A DNA stretch of 35,853 nt from Prevotella sp. CAG:924 (GTDB taxonomy: Bacteria > Bacteroidota > Bacteroidia > Bacteroidales > Bacteroidaceae): assembly GCA_000431975.1 (NCBI GenBank), contig HF988479.1, positions 1 through 35,853 on the forward strand, in the 5' to 3' direction. This document shows, one piece after another, positions 15,861-23,691 of the stretch (positions are counted from its first letter, which is position 1; every line of letters begins with the position of its first letter). A program made the position numbers and the translations under genes. The notes under the pieces are model-generated. The model saw nothing but the letters and a program-made list of their open reading frames with translations, was not told where the DNA came from and searched no databases.

Positions 15861-16520
15861 TCATTCTTCCGTCCAGGGGCGGTAGAGAGCGGGAGCGTTC
15901 AGGCTGGGCAGATTGCCGTCAGCACGGGCGTAAGCTACGAGGATGATCTTGAAGATCAGCGTGGAGTAGCCGGGTATGCCGGTCGTTCCCGTTGAGCCAT
16001 AGGCCAGGGTGTAGGGCACGTAGACAGTCCAGTTGTCTCCGATGTGCATGTTTTGCAAAGCGGTGGCGAAGCCGTCTGTCAGCGCATTGACGGCAAAGGT
16101 GGCCGGGAGCGACGTTGCGGGATTGTAGTCGGCCGACATGGAAGAGTCAAACTGATAGCCCGCAGGATAGGAAGTCGACGGCAGGAGCTTGCCGTAGTAG
16201 TGCACCCGCACGGAGTCGGTATAGAGCGGGCAGCCGCTGCCTGTGCCGGCTTCGTCTACGTGGACGATGATATAGTCGGTGTTGGGGCTGGCTATGGAGT
16301 CCTGCAAGCTCCAGTTCTTGATGATCTTCCACGATGTGTCGCCGGCTGCGATTTTTGCCTGCGTGTTGGTGTAGAGCGAGTCCCAGTAAGCCGTATTGCG
16401 GGCCTGCCAGTTGGGAAACTCTTCCACGGTGTTGGTCTCCTCCGAGCAGGAGGTCCACAGCAGGGGAAGAATGAGGAGAGCCAGAAGGCTCAGCAGTGAA
16501 ACGGTATTGTTCTTCTTCAT
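15861..16520 (-). CDS. FKBP-type peptidyl-prolyl isomerase lipoprotein
   Basis: This 219-residue envelope lipoprotein has a lysine-containing start, a hydrophobic core and the lipobox LLWTSC with the lipidated cysteine at C25 followed by acidic residues. A spacer (about 30-100) leads to an FKBP domain (about 100-210) with DSVRVHYYGKLL, GFATALQNMHIGDNW and YGSTGTTGIPGYSTLIFKI. These are the usual FKBP strand, bulge and active-site regions. It likely catalyses proline isomerisation during folding of exported proteins. It lies 90 bases after glyS on the same strand and may be read with it. The Bacteroidetes-type gliding/FKBP lipoproteins have the same layout. Confidence 0.92.
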   Translation of the reverse strand: MKKNNTVSLLSLLALLILPLLWTSCSEETNTVEEFPNWQARNTAYWDSLYTNTQAKIAAGDTSWKIIKNWSLQDSIASPNTDYIIVHVDEAGTGSGCPLYTDSVRVHYYGKLLPSTSYPAGYQFDSSMSADYNPATSLPATFAVNALTDGFATALQNMHIGDNWTVYVPYTLAYGSTGTTGIPGYSTLIFKIILVAYARADGNLPSLNAPALYRPWTEE

Positions 16521-16610
16521 GTTGTCCTATTGAGAAAGGATATGGAATGACGGGCGACAAGGACGTCTTTCCTGTCGTTGCCTGCCCGTCACCGGTGGCT
16601 GATGGCCGGA

Positions 16611-18179
16611 TTACTTGTCGAGACCCTCGATTTCCTTTCCGAGCTTTTTGAGCAGGGAGGTGATGCTCACGCGGTCCTCGATGATCGAGCGGAGCTGGTC
16701 GATGTCGACACGCTCCTGTTCCATGGTGTCGCGGAAGCGGATGGTCACCTTGTGGTCGTTGGGTGTCTCGTGGTCTACGGTGACACAGAATGGTGTACCG
16801 ATGGCGTCCTGACGGCGGTAGCGCTTGCCGATAGAGTCCTTCGGATCGCCGTAGTGAGTGTTGAAGTGGAACTTCAGGTCGTTGACGATCTGGTGGGCCA
16901 GTTCAGGCAGGCCGTCTTTCTTGTCCAAGGGGAATACGGCGCACTTCACAGGAGCCAGCGGCTCTGGCAGATGGAGCACGACGCGTGTCTCGCCGTTGGG
17001 CAATGTCTCCTCCTCGTAGCTGTGGCACATCACCGACAGGAACATACGGTCTACGCCGATAGAGGTCTCTACGTCGTACGGAGTGTAGCTCTCCTTGGTC
17101 TCCGGATCGAAATATTTGATGGAGCGGCCGGAGAACTTCTCGTGCTGCGACAGGTCGAAGTTGGTACGTGAGTGGATACCCTCCACCTCCTTGAATCCGA
17201 ATGGCATCTTGAACTCGATGTCGGTAGCGGCGTTGGCGTAGTGGGCGAGTTTCTCGTGATCGTGATAGCGGTAGTTGTCGTTACCCATGCCCAGTGCCTC
17301 GTGCCATGCCAGACGCACCTTCTTCCAATATTCAAACCACTTCATCTCTGTGCCGGGCTGGCAGAAGAACTGCATCTCCATCTGCTCGAACTCGCGCATG
17401 CGGAAGACGAACTGGCGGGCAACGATCTCGTTGCGGAAAGCCTTACCGATCTGTGCGATACCGAAAGGCAGCTTCATGCGGCCGGTCTTCTGCACGTTCA
17501 GGTAGTTGACGAAGATTCCTTGTGCCGTCTCAGGACGGAGGTAAATCTTGTTGGCGGCGTCGCTCAGCGAACCCACCTCGGTAGAGAACATCAGGTTGAA
17601 CTGACGCACGTCGGTCCAGTTCTTCGTTCCGCTGATGGGATCGACGATGCCCTCGTCGAGGATGATCTGCTTCAGGGCATCCAGGTCGGGACCCTGCATG
17701 GCGGCGGTGTAACGGGCGTGCAGATCGTCACGCTTCTTCTGGTGCTCGAGCACGCGGGGATTGGTAGAGCGGAACTGAGCCTCGTCGAAGCTGTCGCCGA
17801 ATTTCTTGCGGGCCTTAGCCACTTCCTTCTCTATCTTCTCGTCGTACTTGGCGATCTGGTCTTCAATCAGATTGTCGGCGCGGTAGCGCTTCTTGGAGTC
17901 ACGGTTGTCGATCAGGGGGTCATTGAAGGCGTCCACATGGCCGCTGGCCTTCCATACCGTCGGGTGCATGAAGATCGAGGCGTCGATACCTACGATATTC
18001 TCGTGGAGCAGCACCATGGACTGCCACCAATACTGCTTGATATTGTTCTTGAGCTCTACGCCGTTCTGACCATAATCGTACACGGCGGCCAGACCGTCGT
18101 AAATGTCGCTGCTGGGGAAAACAAAGCCATACTCCTTGCAGTGGCTCACAATCTTCTTGAAAACATCTTCTTGTGCCAT
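16611..18179 (-). CDS. glyS: Glycyl-tRNA synthetase, single-chain (alpha2) type
   Basis: This 522-residue class IIa synthetase is of the homodimeric archaeal/eukaryal and Gram-positive type, not the two-subunit alpha/beta type. It begins with the motif 1 region (YGFVFPSSDIYDGLAAVYDYG, about 17-37). Motif 2 is near 253-275 (FRNEIVARQFVFRMREFEQME), motif 3 is around SIGVDRMFL near 365, and the anticodon-binding domain is C-terminal (about 400-515). The HPTVWKASGH stretch that contacts the glycine-adenylate pocket is present. A -7 element 50 bases upstream supports the start at 18179. Confidence 0.95.
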   Translation of the reverse strand: MAQEDVFKKIVSHCKEYGFVFPSSDIYDGLAAVYDYGQNGVELKNNIKQYWWQSMVLLHENIVGIDASIFMHPTVWKASGHVDAFNDPLIDNRDSKKRYRADNLIEDQIAKYDEKIEKEVAKARKKFGDSFDEAQFRSTNPRVLEHQKKRDDLHARYTAAMQGPDLDALKQIILDEGIVDPISGTKNWTDVRQFNLMFSTEVGSLSDAANKIYLRPETAQGIFVNYLNVQKTGRMKLPFGIAQIGKAFRNEIVARQFVFRMREFEQMEMQFFCQPGTEMKWFEYWKKVRLAWHEALGMGNDNYRYHDHEKLAHYANAATDIEFKMPFGFKEVEGIHSRTNFDLSQHEKFSGRSIKYFDPETKESYTPYDVETSIGVDRMFLSVMCHSYEEETLPNGETRVVLHLPEPLAPVKCAVFPLDKKDGLPELAHQIVNDLKFHFNTHYGDPKDSIGKRYRRQDAIGTPFCVTVDHETPNDHKVTIRFRDTMEQERVDIDQLRSIIEDRVSITSLLKKLGKEIEGLDK

Positions 18180-18228
18180 AATCTTTATTTGATATTTAGC
18201 TGATTACCTTAATTATAATTTTTGCGTA

Positions 18229-18236
18229 CAAAGTTA
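18229..18236 (-). promoter_or_regulatory. -7 promoter element of glyS
   Basis: The minus strand reads TAACTTTG (TAnnTTTG), 50 bases before the glyS ATG. The -33 region is weak. Confidence 0.55.
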
Positions 18237-18659
18237 CTCTTTTTTGTCGATTACTTGGCATAAGGACACGAAAAAATTATAAGGTTTCACATTTGACCGC
18301 TTATATTCTGAGGGCAAAGGAGTGTTGAAAGGCCGTCGGGAGCAAGGATGGTCCGTGTTTTCCGGACGGAGGAAAGTCCGTGTGGCTCCGTGTCATCCGT
18401 TGCGCTTCATGCTCCTCCACCGTACTTTTCATTGCTTTAGTCAAGGCCTTTCTTTCCGTCTTGCCCGGTCTTCCGTCGTGTTGCTTCGTGTAGGAGGTGG
18501 TTGCTTTCCTGCGTTTCTCATGCGGGCAGTATGCGATGGGAACTGGTGTGGTTGGGACATCATGGAGAGAAGGGGCAGACACATCCGTATTTCTGCACGG
18601 AGCCCGTGTCTATCCTTACTTTTTTATGCCAACGGGGCAGGAATCTCATATTTTTTATG
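18237..18659. other. Divergent intergenic region between glyS and parC
   Basis: Apart from the two flanking promoters, I see one short hairpin (CGGAC/GTCCG at about 18362-18380) and no credible gene. Reading frames on both strands lack codon bias and motifs. Confidence 0.5.
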
Positions 18660-18667
18660 TAAGTTTG
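18660..18667 (+). promoter_or_regulatory. -7 promoter element of parC
   Basis: TAAGTTTG matches TAnnTTTG and lies 22 bases before the ATG at 18690, supporting that start. Confidence 0.55.
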
Positions 18668-18689
18668 CATCAATTACCGAGAATAATTT

Positions 18690-21512
18690 ATGGACGAAGA
18701 CAAGAATAAAGACGATATTCAACAGCAAGTGAACGGAGGACAAGCCGACAATCGTCCTCAGGACAAGCCGGACGCTGCCGCTGAGGGTCAGGATGCTGCC
18801 CGTGAGGGTGCGGATGCTCCCGAGGAGGAGCAGGCTGCCGACGGGCACAGCGACTATAAGCCGGTTGACAGGTTCGACGCCTCGGCAGTGCACCATCTGA
18901 GCCGGATGTATAAGAACTGGTTTCTGGATTACGCCTCCTACGTGATCCTTGAGCGTGCCGTGCCTGCCATCGAGGATGGTCTGAAGCCTGTGCAGCGCCG
19001 TATCCTCCACTCTATGAAGCGGATGGACGACGGACGCTACAACAAGGTGGCCAACATCGTGGGATATACGATGCAGTTCCACCCCCATGGCGATGCGTCT
19101 ATCGGCGATGCCCTCGTGCAGCTTGGCCAGAAGAATCTGCTTGTGGACAGCCAGGGCAACTGGGGTAATATCCTTACCGGCGACCGTGCCGCCGCGCCGC
19201 GATACATCGAGGCGCGTCTGAGCAAGTTCGCCCTCGACGTGGCTTTCAATCCCAAAACCACGGAGTGGCAGCTTTCCTACGACGGCCGCAACAAGGAGCC
19301 TATCGCCCTGCCTGTGAAGTTCCCGTTGCTGCTGGCTCAGGGTGCCGAGGGTATTGCCGTGGGACTGAGCTCCAAGGTCCTTCCCCATAACTTCAACGAG
19401 CTTTGCGACGCGGCCGTGAGCTATCTTCAGGGTCGTGAGTACCATCTCTATCCCGATTTTCCGACAGGCGGCGCCATCGATGTGAGCAAGTACAACGACG
19501 GCCAGCGTGGCGGTGTGGTGAAGGTGCGTGCGAAGATCGAGAAGCTCGATCCCAAGACCCTTGTCATTCGTGAGATACCTTTCTCGAAGACTACGGAGAG
19601 CCTGATCGACTCCATCAAGAAGGCCATCGACAAGGGCAAGATCAAGGTGCGCAAGGTGGAGGACATGACAGCCGCCGAGGCGGAGATCCAGCTCCATCTG
19701 CAGCCCGGCACGTCGAGCGACAAGACGCTCGACGCCCTCTATGCGTTCACCGACTGCGAGGTGAGCATCTCGCCCAACTGTTGTGTGATCCGCGACCAGA
19801 AGCCATGCTTCCTCACCGTCAGCGAGGTGCTGGAGGATAATGTCAACCGCACGCGCGACCTGCTGCGTCGCGAGCTCGAGATCGAGCGTGGCGAGCTGCA
19901 GGAGCAACTCTTCTATGCTTCTTTGGAGCGCATCTTCATCGAGCAGCGCATGTATAAGGATCCCGACTTTGAGCAGGCTCCCAACGAGGCGGCTGTGGTG
20001 CGTTTCCTCGAGCAGGCGTTCCTGCCTTTCCGTAAGGACCTCATCCGTGACATCACCCGTGACGACTATCTGCGTCTGCTGGAGATCAAGATGCAGCGCA
20101 TCCTGAAATATAATAAGGACAAGGCCGACAAGCTCATGGCCAAGCTCCGTGCGCAGATCAAGCATATCAACCACGACCTGGCCCACCTCACGGACGTGAC
20201 CATTAAGTGGTTCGAATACCTCAAGGAGAAATACGGTGCCGACCATCCTCGTCTCACCGAGATCCGCAACTTCGACACCATCGAGGCGGCGAAGGTGGTG
20301 GAGGCCAACGAGAAGCTCTACATCAACCGTAAGGAAGGCTTCATCGGCACCGGCCTGAAGAAGGACGAGATGGTGTGTCCCTGTGCGGACATCGACGATA
20401 TCATTATCTTCTATCGTGATGGTAAGTATAAGGTGATCCGCGTGGCCGACAAGATCTTCGTCGGACAGGGCGTCATCCATCTGCAAGTGTTCAAGCGCAA
20501 CGACCGCCGCACGATCTACAACGTCGTCTATCGCGACGGCCGTCAGGGCGACTCCTTCATCAAGCGTTTCAATGTGACCACCGTCATGCGCGACAAGGAG
20601 TACGATCTGACGAAGGGCACGCCGGGCTCGCGTGTGCTCTATTTCTCTGCCAACCCCAATGGCGAGGCGGAGGTCATCAAGGTGACGCTGGAGCCCGATC
20701 TCAAGCGTGCGAAGTCGTCCATCTTCATGGAGAAGGACTTCTCGGAGATCGACATCAAGGGCCGTGCCGCACAGGGCCGTCTGCTCACCCACCGTGCCGT
20801 ACACCGCATCTCGCTGAAGAGCCACGGACGGTCGACGCTCGGTGGCCGCAAGGTGTGGTTCGATCCCGATGTGCTGCGCATCAACTACGAGGAGCACGGC
20901 CGTCTGCTTGGCGAGTTCAACGATGGCGATCGCATCCTCGTCGTGCTCCGCAATGGCACGTTCTATACCACCGACTTCGATGTGAACAACCACTATGAGG
21001 ACTCGATCAGCATCATCGAGAAGTTCGATCCGCACAAGGTGTGGACGGCGGTGCTCTTCGATGCCGACAACAAGGGCTTCCTCTATATCAAGCGTTTCGC
21101 CATGGATGCGGTGAAGAAGCCGACGAGTCTGCTGAACGACAATCCTGACAGTCGCCTCATGCTGCTCACCGACACGGTCTACCCGCATCTGAAGATCACC
21201 TTTGGTGGCAACGACGCTCCGCGCACCCCGCTGGAGATCGATGCCGAGAGTTTTGCCGTCCAGCGCAGCTACAAGGCCCACGGACGTCGTCTTACCACCT
21301 ATGAGGTGGCGACGGTGGAGGAACTGGAGCCGTTGCGGCAGCCTGAACAGCCGGAGACGTCCGAGACGATGGCAGCCGGAGAGGACGAGAATCTCGATCC
21401 CGATGCCGGCAAGTCGGAGCAGGACGTGATCGACGAGATGACCGGTCAGCTTAATCTTTTCAACGATGGAGAAAACAGTCATTCAGAAGATAAGGAGGAC
21501 GACAACCGTTAG
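18690..21512 (+). CDS. parC: DNA topoisomerase IV subunit A
   Basis: This 940-residue type IIA topoisomerase subunit cuts and rejoins DNA. An acidic, disordered N-terminal extension of about 55 residues precedes the winged-helix core (YASYVILERAVPAIEDGLKPVQRRIL near 81-106). The catalytic tyrosine is Y172 in AAPRY. The tower and coiled-coil regions run to about 490, and a beta-pinwheel C-terminal domain follows. No GyrA box (QRRGGKG) is visible in the pinwheel, which favours a decatenating ParC over GyrA. The parE partner is not in the window. The acidic C-terminal tail overlaps the start of the DUF3316 gene by 47 bases. Confidence 0.92.
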   Translation: MDEDKNKDDIQQQVNGGQADNRPQDKPDAAAEGQDAAREGADAPEEEQAADGHSDYKPVDRFDASAVHHLSRMYKNWFLDYASYVILERAVPAIEDGLKPVQRRILHSMKRMDDGRYNKVANIVGYTMQFHPHGDASIGDALVQLGQKNLLVDSQGNWGNILTGDRAAAPRYIEARLSKFALDVAFNPKTTEWQLSYDGRNKEPIALPVKFPLLLAQGAEGIAVGLSSKVLPHNFNELCDAAVSYLQGREYHLYPDFPTGGAIDVSKYNDGQRGGVVKVRAKIEKLDPKTLVIREIPFSKTTESLIDSIKKAIDKGKIKVRKVEDMTAAEAEIQLHLQPGTSSDKTLDALYAFTDCEVSISPNCCVIRDQKPCFLTVSEVLEDNVNRTRDLLRRELEIERGELQEQLFYASLERIFIEQRMYKDPDFEQAPNEAAVVRFLEQAFLPFRKDLIRDITRDDYLRLLEIKMQRILKYNKDKADKLMAKLRAQIKHINHDLAHLTDVTIKWFEYLKEKYGADHPRLTEIRNFDTIEAAKVVEANEKLYINRKEGFIGTGLKKDEMVCPCADIDDIIIFYRDGKYKVIRVADKIFVGQGVIHLQVFKRNDRRTIYNVVYRDGRQGDSFIKRFNVTTVMRDKEYDLTKGTPGSRVLYFSANPNGEAEVIKVTLEPDLKRAKSSIFMEKDFSEIDIKGRAAQGRLLTHRAVHRISLKSHGRSTLGGRKVWFDPDVLRINYEEHGRLLGEFNDGDRILVVLRNGTFYTTDFDVNNHYEDSISIIEKFDPHKVWTAVLFDADNKGFLYIKRFAMDAVKKPTSLLNDNPDSRLMLLTDTVYPHLKITFGGNDAPRTPLEIDAESFAVQRSYKAHGRRLTTYEVATVEELEPLRQPEQPETSETMAAGEDENLDPDAGKSEQDVIDEMTGQLNLFNDGENSHSEDKEDDNR

Positions 21513-22383
21513 TCTGCTTGCAGGGCTGTGCTGCCTGTTGGTGCCGCCACAGCCTTGCAGGGCAGCGGACGGACGGTCGTGTCCGGCGCCGCCCGACACG
21601 GCGGTGTGCCTTCCCGATGGTGCTGAGGCGGGCTTTGCGTCTTCGCTGCCGTCGAAGCATGTCATCAATACGCAGATGGTCTCTGCCGGCGTCACCGACA
21701 TTCTCGATACCTATCTCTCTGCCGAGAAGTTTTCCGGCCCGGAGGTGCGCTATCTCTCCCACACCCTGCGCGACCGTGTGGGCCGTCCGCTCTCCACGGA
21801 GATCCTCCATCAGGTGATCCTCTCCTCTGCCCATACGCGGGGTGGCGGCAGCACGCTGCTCACCGCGATGTACAACCTCCACTGGGGACTTCACCATCTG
21901 TGGCGGCTCACGCCCCGTCTGTCGCTGCGTGCCGGAGGTCTGGCCGATATGAATATCGGCGTGATGTACGACACCGGCAACAGCAACAACCCCGCACAGG
22001 CCCGCCTGTCGCTGTCCGTCGATCCCGCTGTGTTGCTGCGTTGGCAGATCCTCGACGGCCGTTTCCCGGTGGCGTTGCAGTACGAGGCCGCCTTGCCGCT
22101 CGTAGGGGTGGCCTTCTCTCCGCAGTATGGTCAGTCCTACTATGAGATCTTCTCCAGAGGCAACTACGACCACAATGTGGTGTTGACCGGACCGTGGAAT
22201 GCCCTTACCTATCATCAGATGGCTACCGTTGACTTCTCTGTCGGCCGTCACACGACCTTCCGTCTGGGCTATCTCGGCGACTATCGTCAGATGAAAGTCA
22301 ACAGCCTGAAATACCATCAGTTCACACATGCCTTTGTCATCGGCTGGGTACGCACCTTTAACATCGTGCCCGTGAGCCGTTAG
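21466..22383 (+). CDS. DUF3316 family exported protein
   Basis: This 305-residue protein has a basic N-terminus and a hydrophobic signal segment (about 14-33) ending in CRAADG, so it is exported. The rest carries DUF3316 features: ADMNIGVMYDTGNSNNPAQA near 163-182, followed by alternating strands that look like an outer-membrane or periplasmic beta structure. The function is unknown. The start overlaps parC by 47 bases in another frame, and the next gene begins 15 bases after its stop, so parC, this gene and the S41 protease look like one operon. Confidence 0.85.
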   Translation: MEKTVIQKIRRTTTVSLLAGLCCLLVPPQPCRAADGRSCPAPPDTAVCLPDGAEAGFASSLPSKHVINTQMVSAGVTDILDTYLSAEKFSGPEVRYLSHTLRDRVGRPLSTEILHQVILSSAHTRGGGSTLLTAMYNLHWGLHHLWRLTPRLSLRAGGLADMNIGVMYDTGNSNNPAQARLSLSVDPAVLLRWQILDGRFPVALQYEAALPLVGVAFSPQYGQSYYEIFSRGNYDHNVVLTGPWNALTYHQMATVDFSVGRHTTFRLGYLGDYRQMKVNSLKYHQFTHAFVIGWVRTFNIVPVSR

Positions 22384-22397
22384 AAATCCTGAACGCT

Positions 22398-23570
22398 ATG
22401 AAACAATCCACATTACATAACCGTCAGCAGTCTCTTTTCCGCCGCCTTTCCGCCGTGTGCCTCACCGGCCGTACGTTCCTCGGCCTGGCTTTCGCGCTGG
22501 TGCTCGGCCTGTTCTCCTCCTGCGTGGATGAGGAAGAGTTTCCCGACACCAACCGGGGCAACCTGCAGGCCTTGTGGACGATCATGGACCAGCGCTACTG
22601 CTTCTTCGAGGAAAAGGGCGTGAACTGGGACAGCGTGCGTGCCGTGTATGAGCCGCGGGTCACCAATCAGTCGATGACCTCCGAGCAGCTCCTGGAGGTA
22701 CTCGGCGACATGCTCGCCACCCTGAAGGACGGACACGTCAATCTCTATGCCGGATTCGACTACACCCGCTACTGGGGCTTTCATGAGAACTATCCGAGCA
22801 ACTACAGCGATTCGCTCATCACCCGCTATCTCGGCACCGACTATAAGATCGCGTCCGGTCTTTACTACCGCATCCTTGACGACAATGTGGGCTATATCCG
22901 TTGCTCCACCTTCAATACGACGTTCGGTGACGGCAATCTCGACGACATCCTTGCCTATCTGGTCACCTGCAACGGCCTGATCATCGATGTGCGCGACAAT
23001 GGTGGCGGCATGCTCACCATGGCGGAGAAGCTCGCGGCTCGGTTCATCAATCAGAAGACCCTGGTCGGCTATATGCGCCACAAGACGGGCAAGGGACACA
23101 ACGACTTCTCCTCGATGGAGGAGCAGTGGCTCACCCCCTCGTCGGGTCTGCGCTGGCAGAAGAGGGTGATCGTGCTCACCAATAGGGCCGTGTTCTCGGC
23201 AGCCAATGAGTTCGTGAAGTATATGAAGTGCAGTCCGCTAGTCACGGTCGTCGGCGACAAGACGGGTGGGGGAGCCGGACTCCCCTTCTCCTCGGAGCTT
23301 CCCAACGGCTGGATCATTCGTTTCTCTGCCTGCCCGATGTACGACCGCGACAAGAACTGCACGGAGAATGGCATCGAGCCCGACTATTCCGTCAGTCTCG
23401 ACAGCCGGGATTTCGCTGCCGGATACGACACGCTGATTGAGATGGCAAGACATCTGCTGAGAAGCGGTACGCTGGCCCTGGCGGTACCCTGCGGAGAGCA
23501 GCTCCTATTGCCGGTGGTCGGCAGGAGCTTGCTCCGGCCTGACAGACAGATGATATGGCCTGGCCTCTAA
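22398..23570 (+). CDS. S41 family C-terminal processing peptidase, lipoprotein
   Basis: This 390-residue protein has a signal peptide ending in a lipobox (LFSSC, lipid-bearing C42) followed by acidic DEEE. The N-terminal helical cap (about 50-120) includes LQALWTIMDQRYCFFEEKG. The peptidase fold shows RDNGGG (about 199-204) and the nucleophile S267 in NRAVFSAANEF. A later GDKTGGGAGLP loop is typical of tail-specific proteases. No obvious PDZ domain is present, as in many Bacteroidetes S41 lipoproteins. It probably cleaves envelope proteins. The extreme C-terminus (about 350-390) is not family-like. Confidence 0.9.
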   Translation: MKQSTLHNRQQSLFRRLSAVCLTGRTFLGLAFALVLGLFSSCVDEEEFPDTNRGNLQALWTIMDQRYCFFEEKGVNWDSVRAVYEPRVTNQSMTSEQLLEVLGDMLATLKDGHVNLYAGFDYTRYWGFHENYPSNYSDSLITRYLGTDYKIASGLYYRILDDNVGYIRCSTFNTTFGDGNLDDILAYLVTCNGLIIDVRDNGGGMLTMAEKLAARFINQKTLVGYMRHKTGKGHNDFSSMEEQWLTPSSGLRWQKRVIVLTNRAVFSAANEFVKYMKCSPLVTVVGDKTGGGAGLPFSSELPNGWIIRFSACPMYDRDKNCTENGIEPDYSVSLDSRDFAAGYDTLIEMARHLLRSGTLALAVPCGEQLLLPVVGRSLLRPDRQMIWPGL

Positions 23571-23583
23571 CCTACATCGGCCG

Positions 23584-23600
23584 TGAGATCTGAAGGATCT
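23584..23600. repeat. Short inverted repeat between the S41 gene and tex
   Basis: Arms GAGATC and GATCTC flank a 5-base loop soon after the S41 stop, with no T-run. It is a weak candidate for an operon-end hairpin. Confidence 0.3.
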
Positions 23601-23691
23601 CGTGCTATTGTCGGATAAGCCAATATAAGATAAATTGTTTGCGGTCTGCTGACCGGTAGGGGTTGGCAGGTCGCCTTTCATGATTATTCCT

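Noticed and set aside
17172..18203. 343-codon open frame antisense to glyS, and similar frames antisense to asnS (9929-11236) and tex (24778-26079)
   Set aside because: All are shadows of genes with clear synthetase or Tex motifs on the other strand.
18355..18400. GAGGAAAGTCC, the core of the RNase P RNA CR-I motif, in the glyS-parC intergenic region
   Set aside because: No matching CR-II, CR-III or CR-V segments (for example the AACCCGGCTTA-like 3' strand of P4) were found in the next 320 bases, and parC begins too soon. It reads as a short hairpin. An Infernal search with RF00010/RF00011 would settle it.
18301..18732. Overlapping frames of 93 (-) and 136 (+) codons between glyS and parC
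   Set aside because: No codon bias or motifs. The plus frame runs through the parC promoter and its start, which are better supported.
18624..21482. 952-codon open frame antisense to parC
   Set aside because: It is the mirror of a GC-rich, codon-biased gene. The sense frame has full topoisomerase motifs, and the antisense product (His/Val/Asp/Glu-rich) has no recognisable domain.
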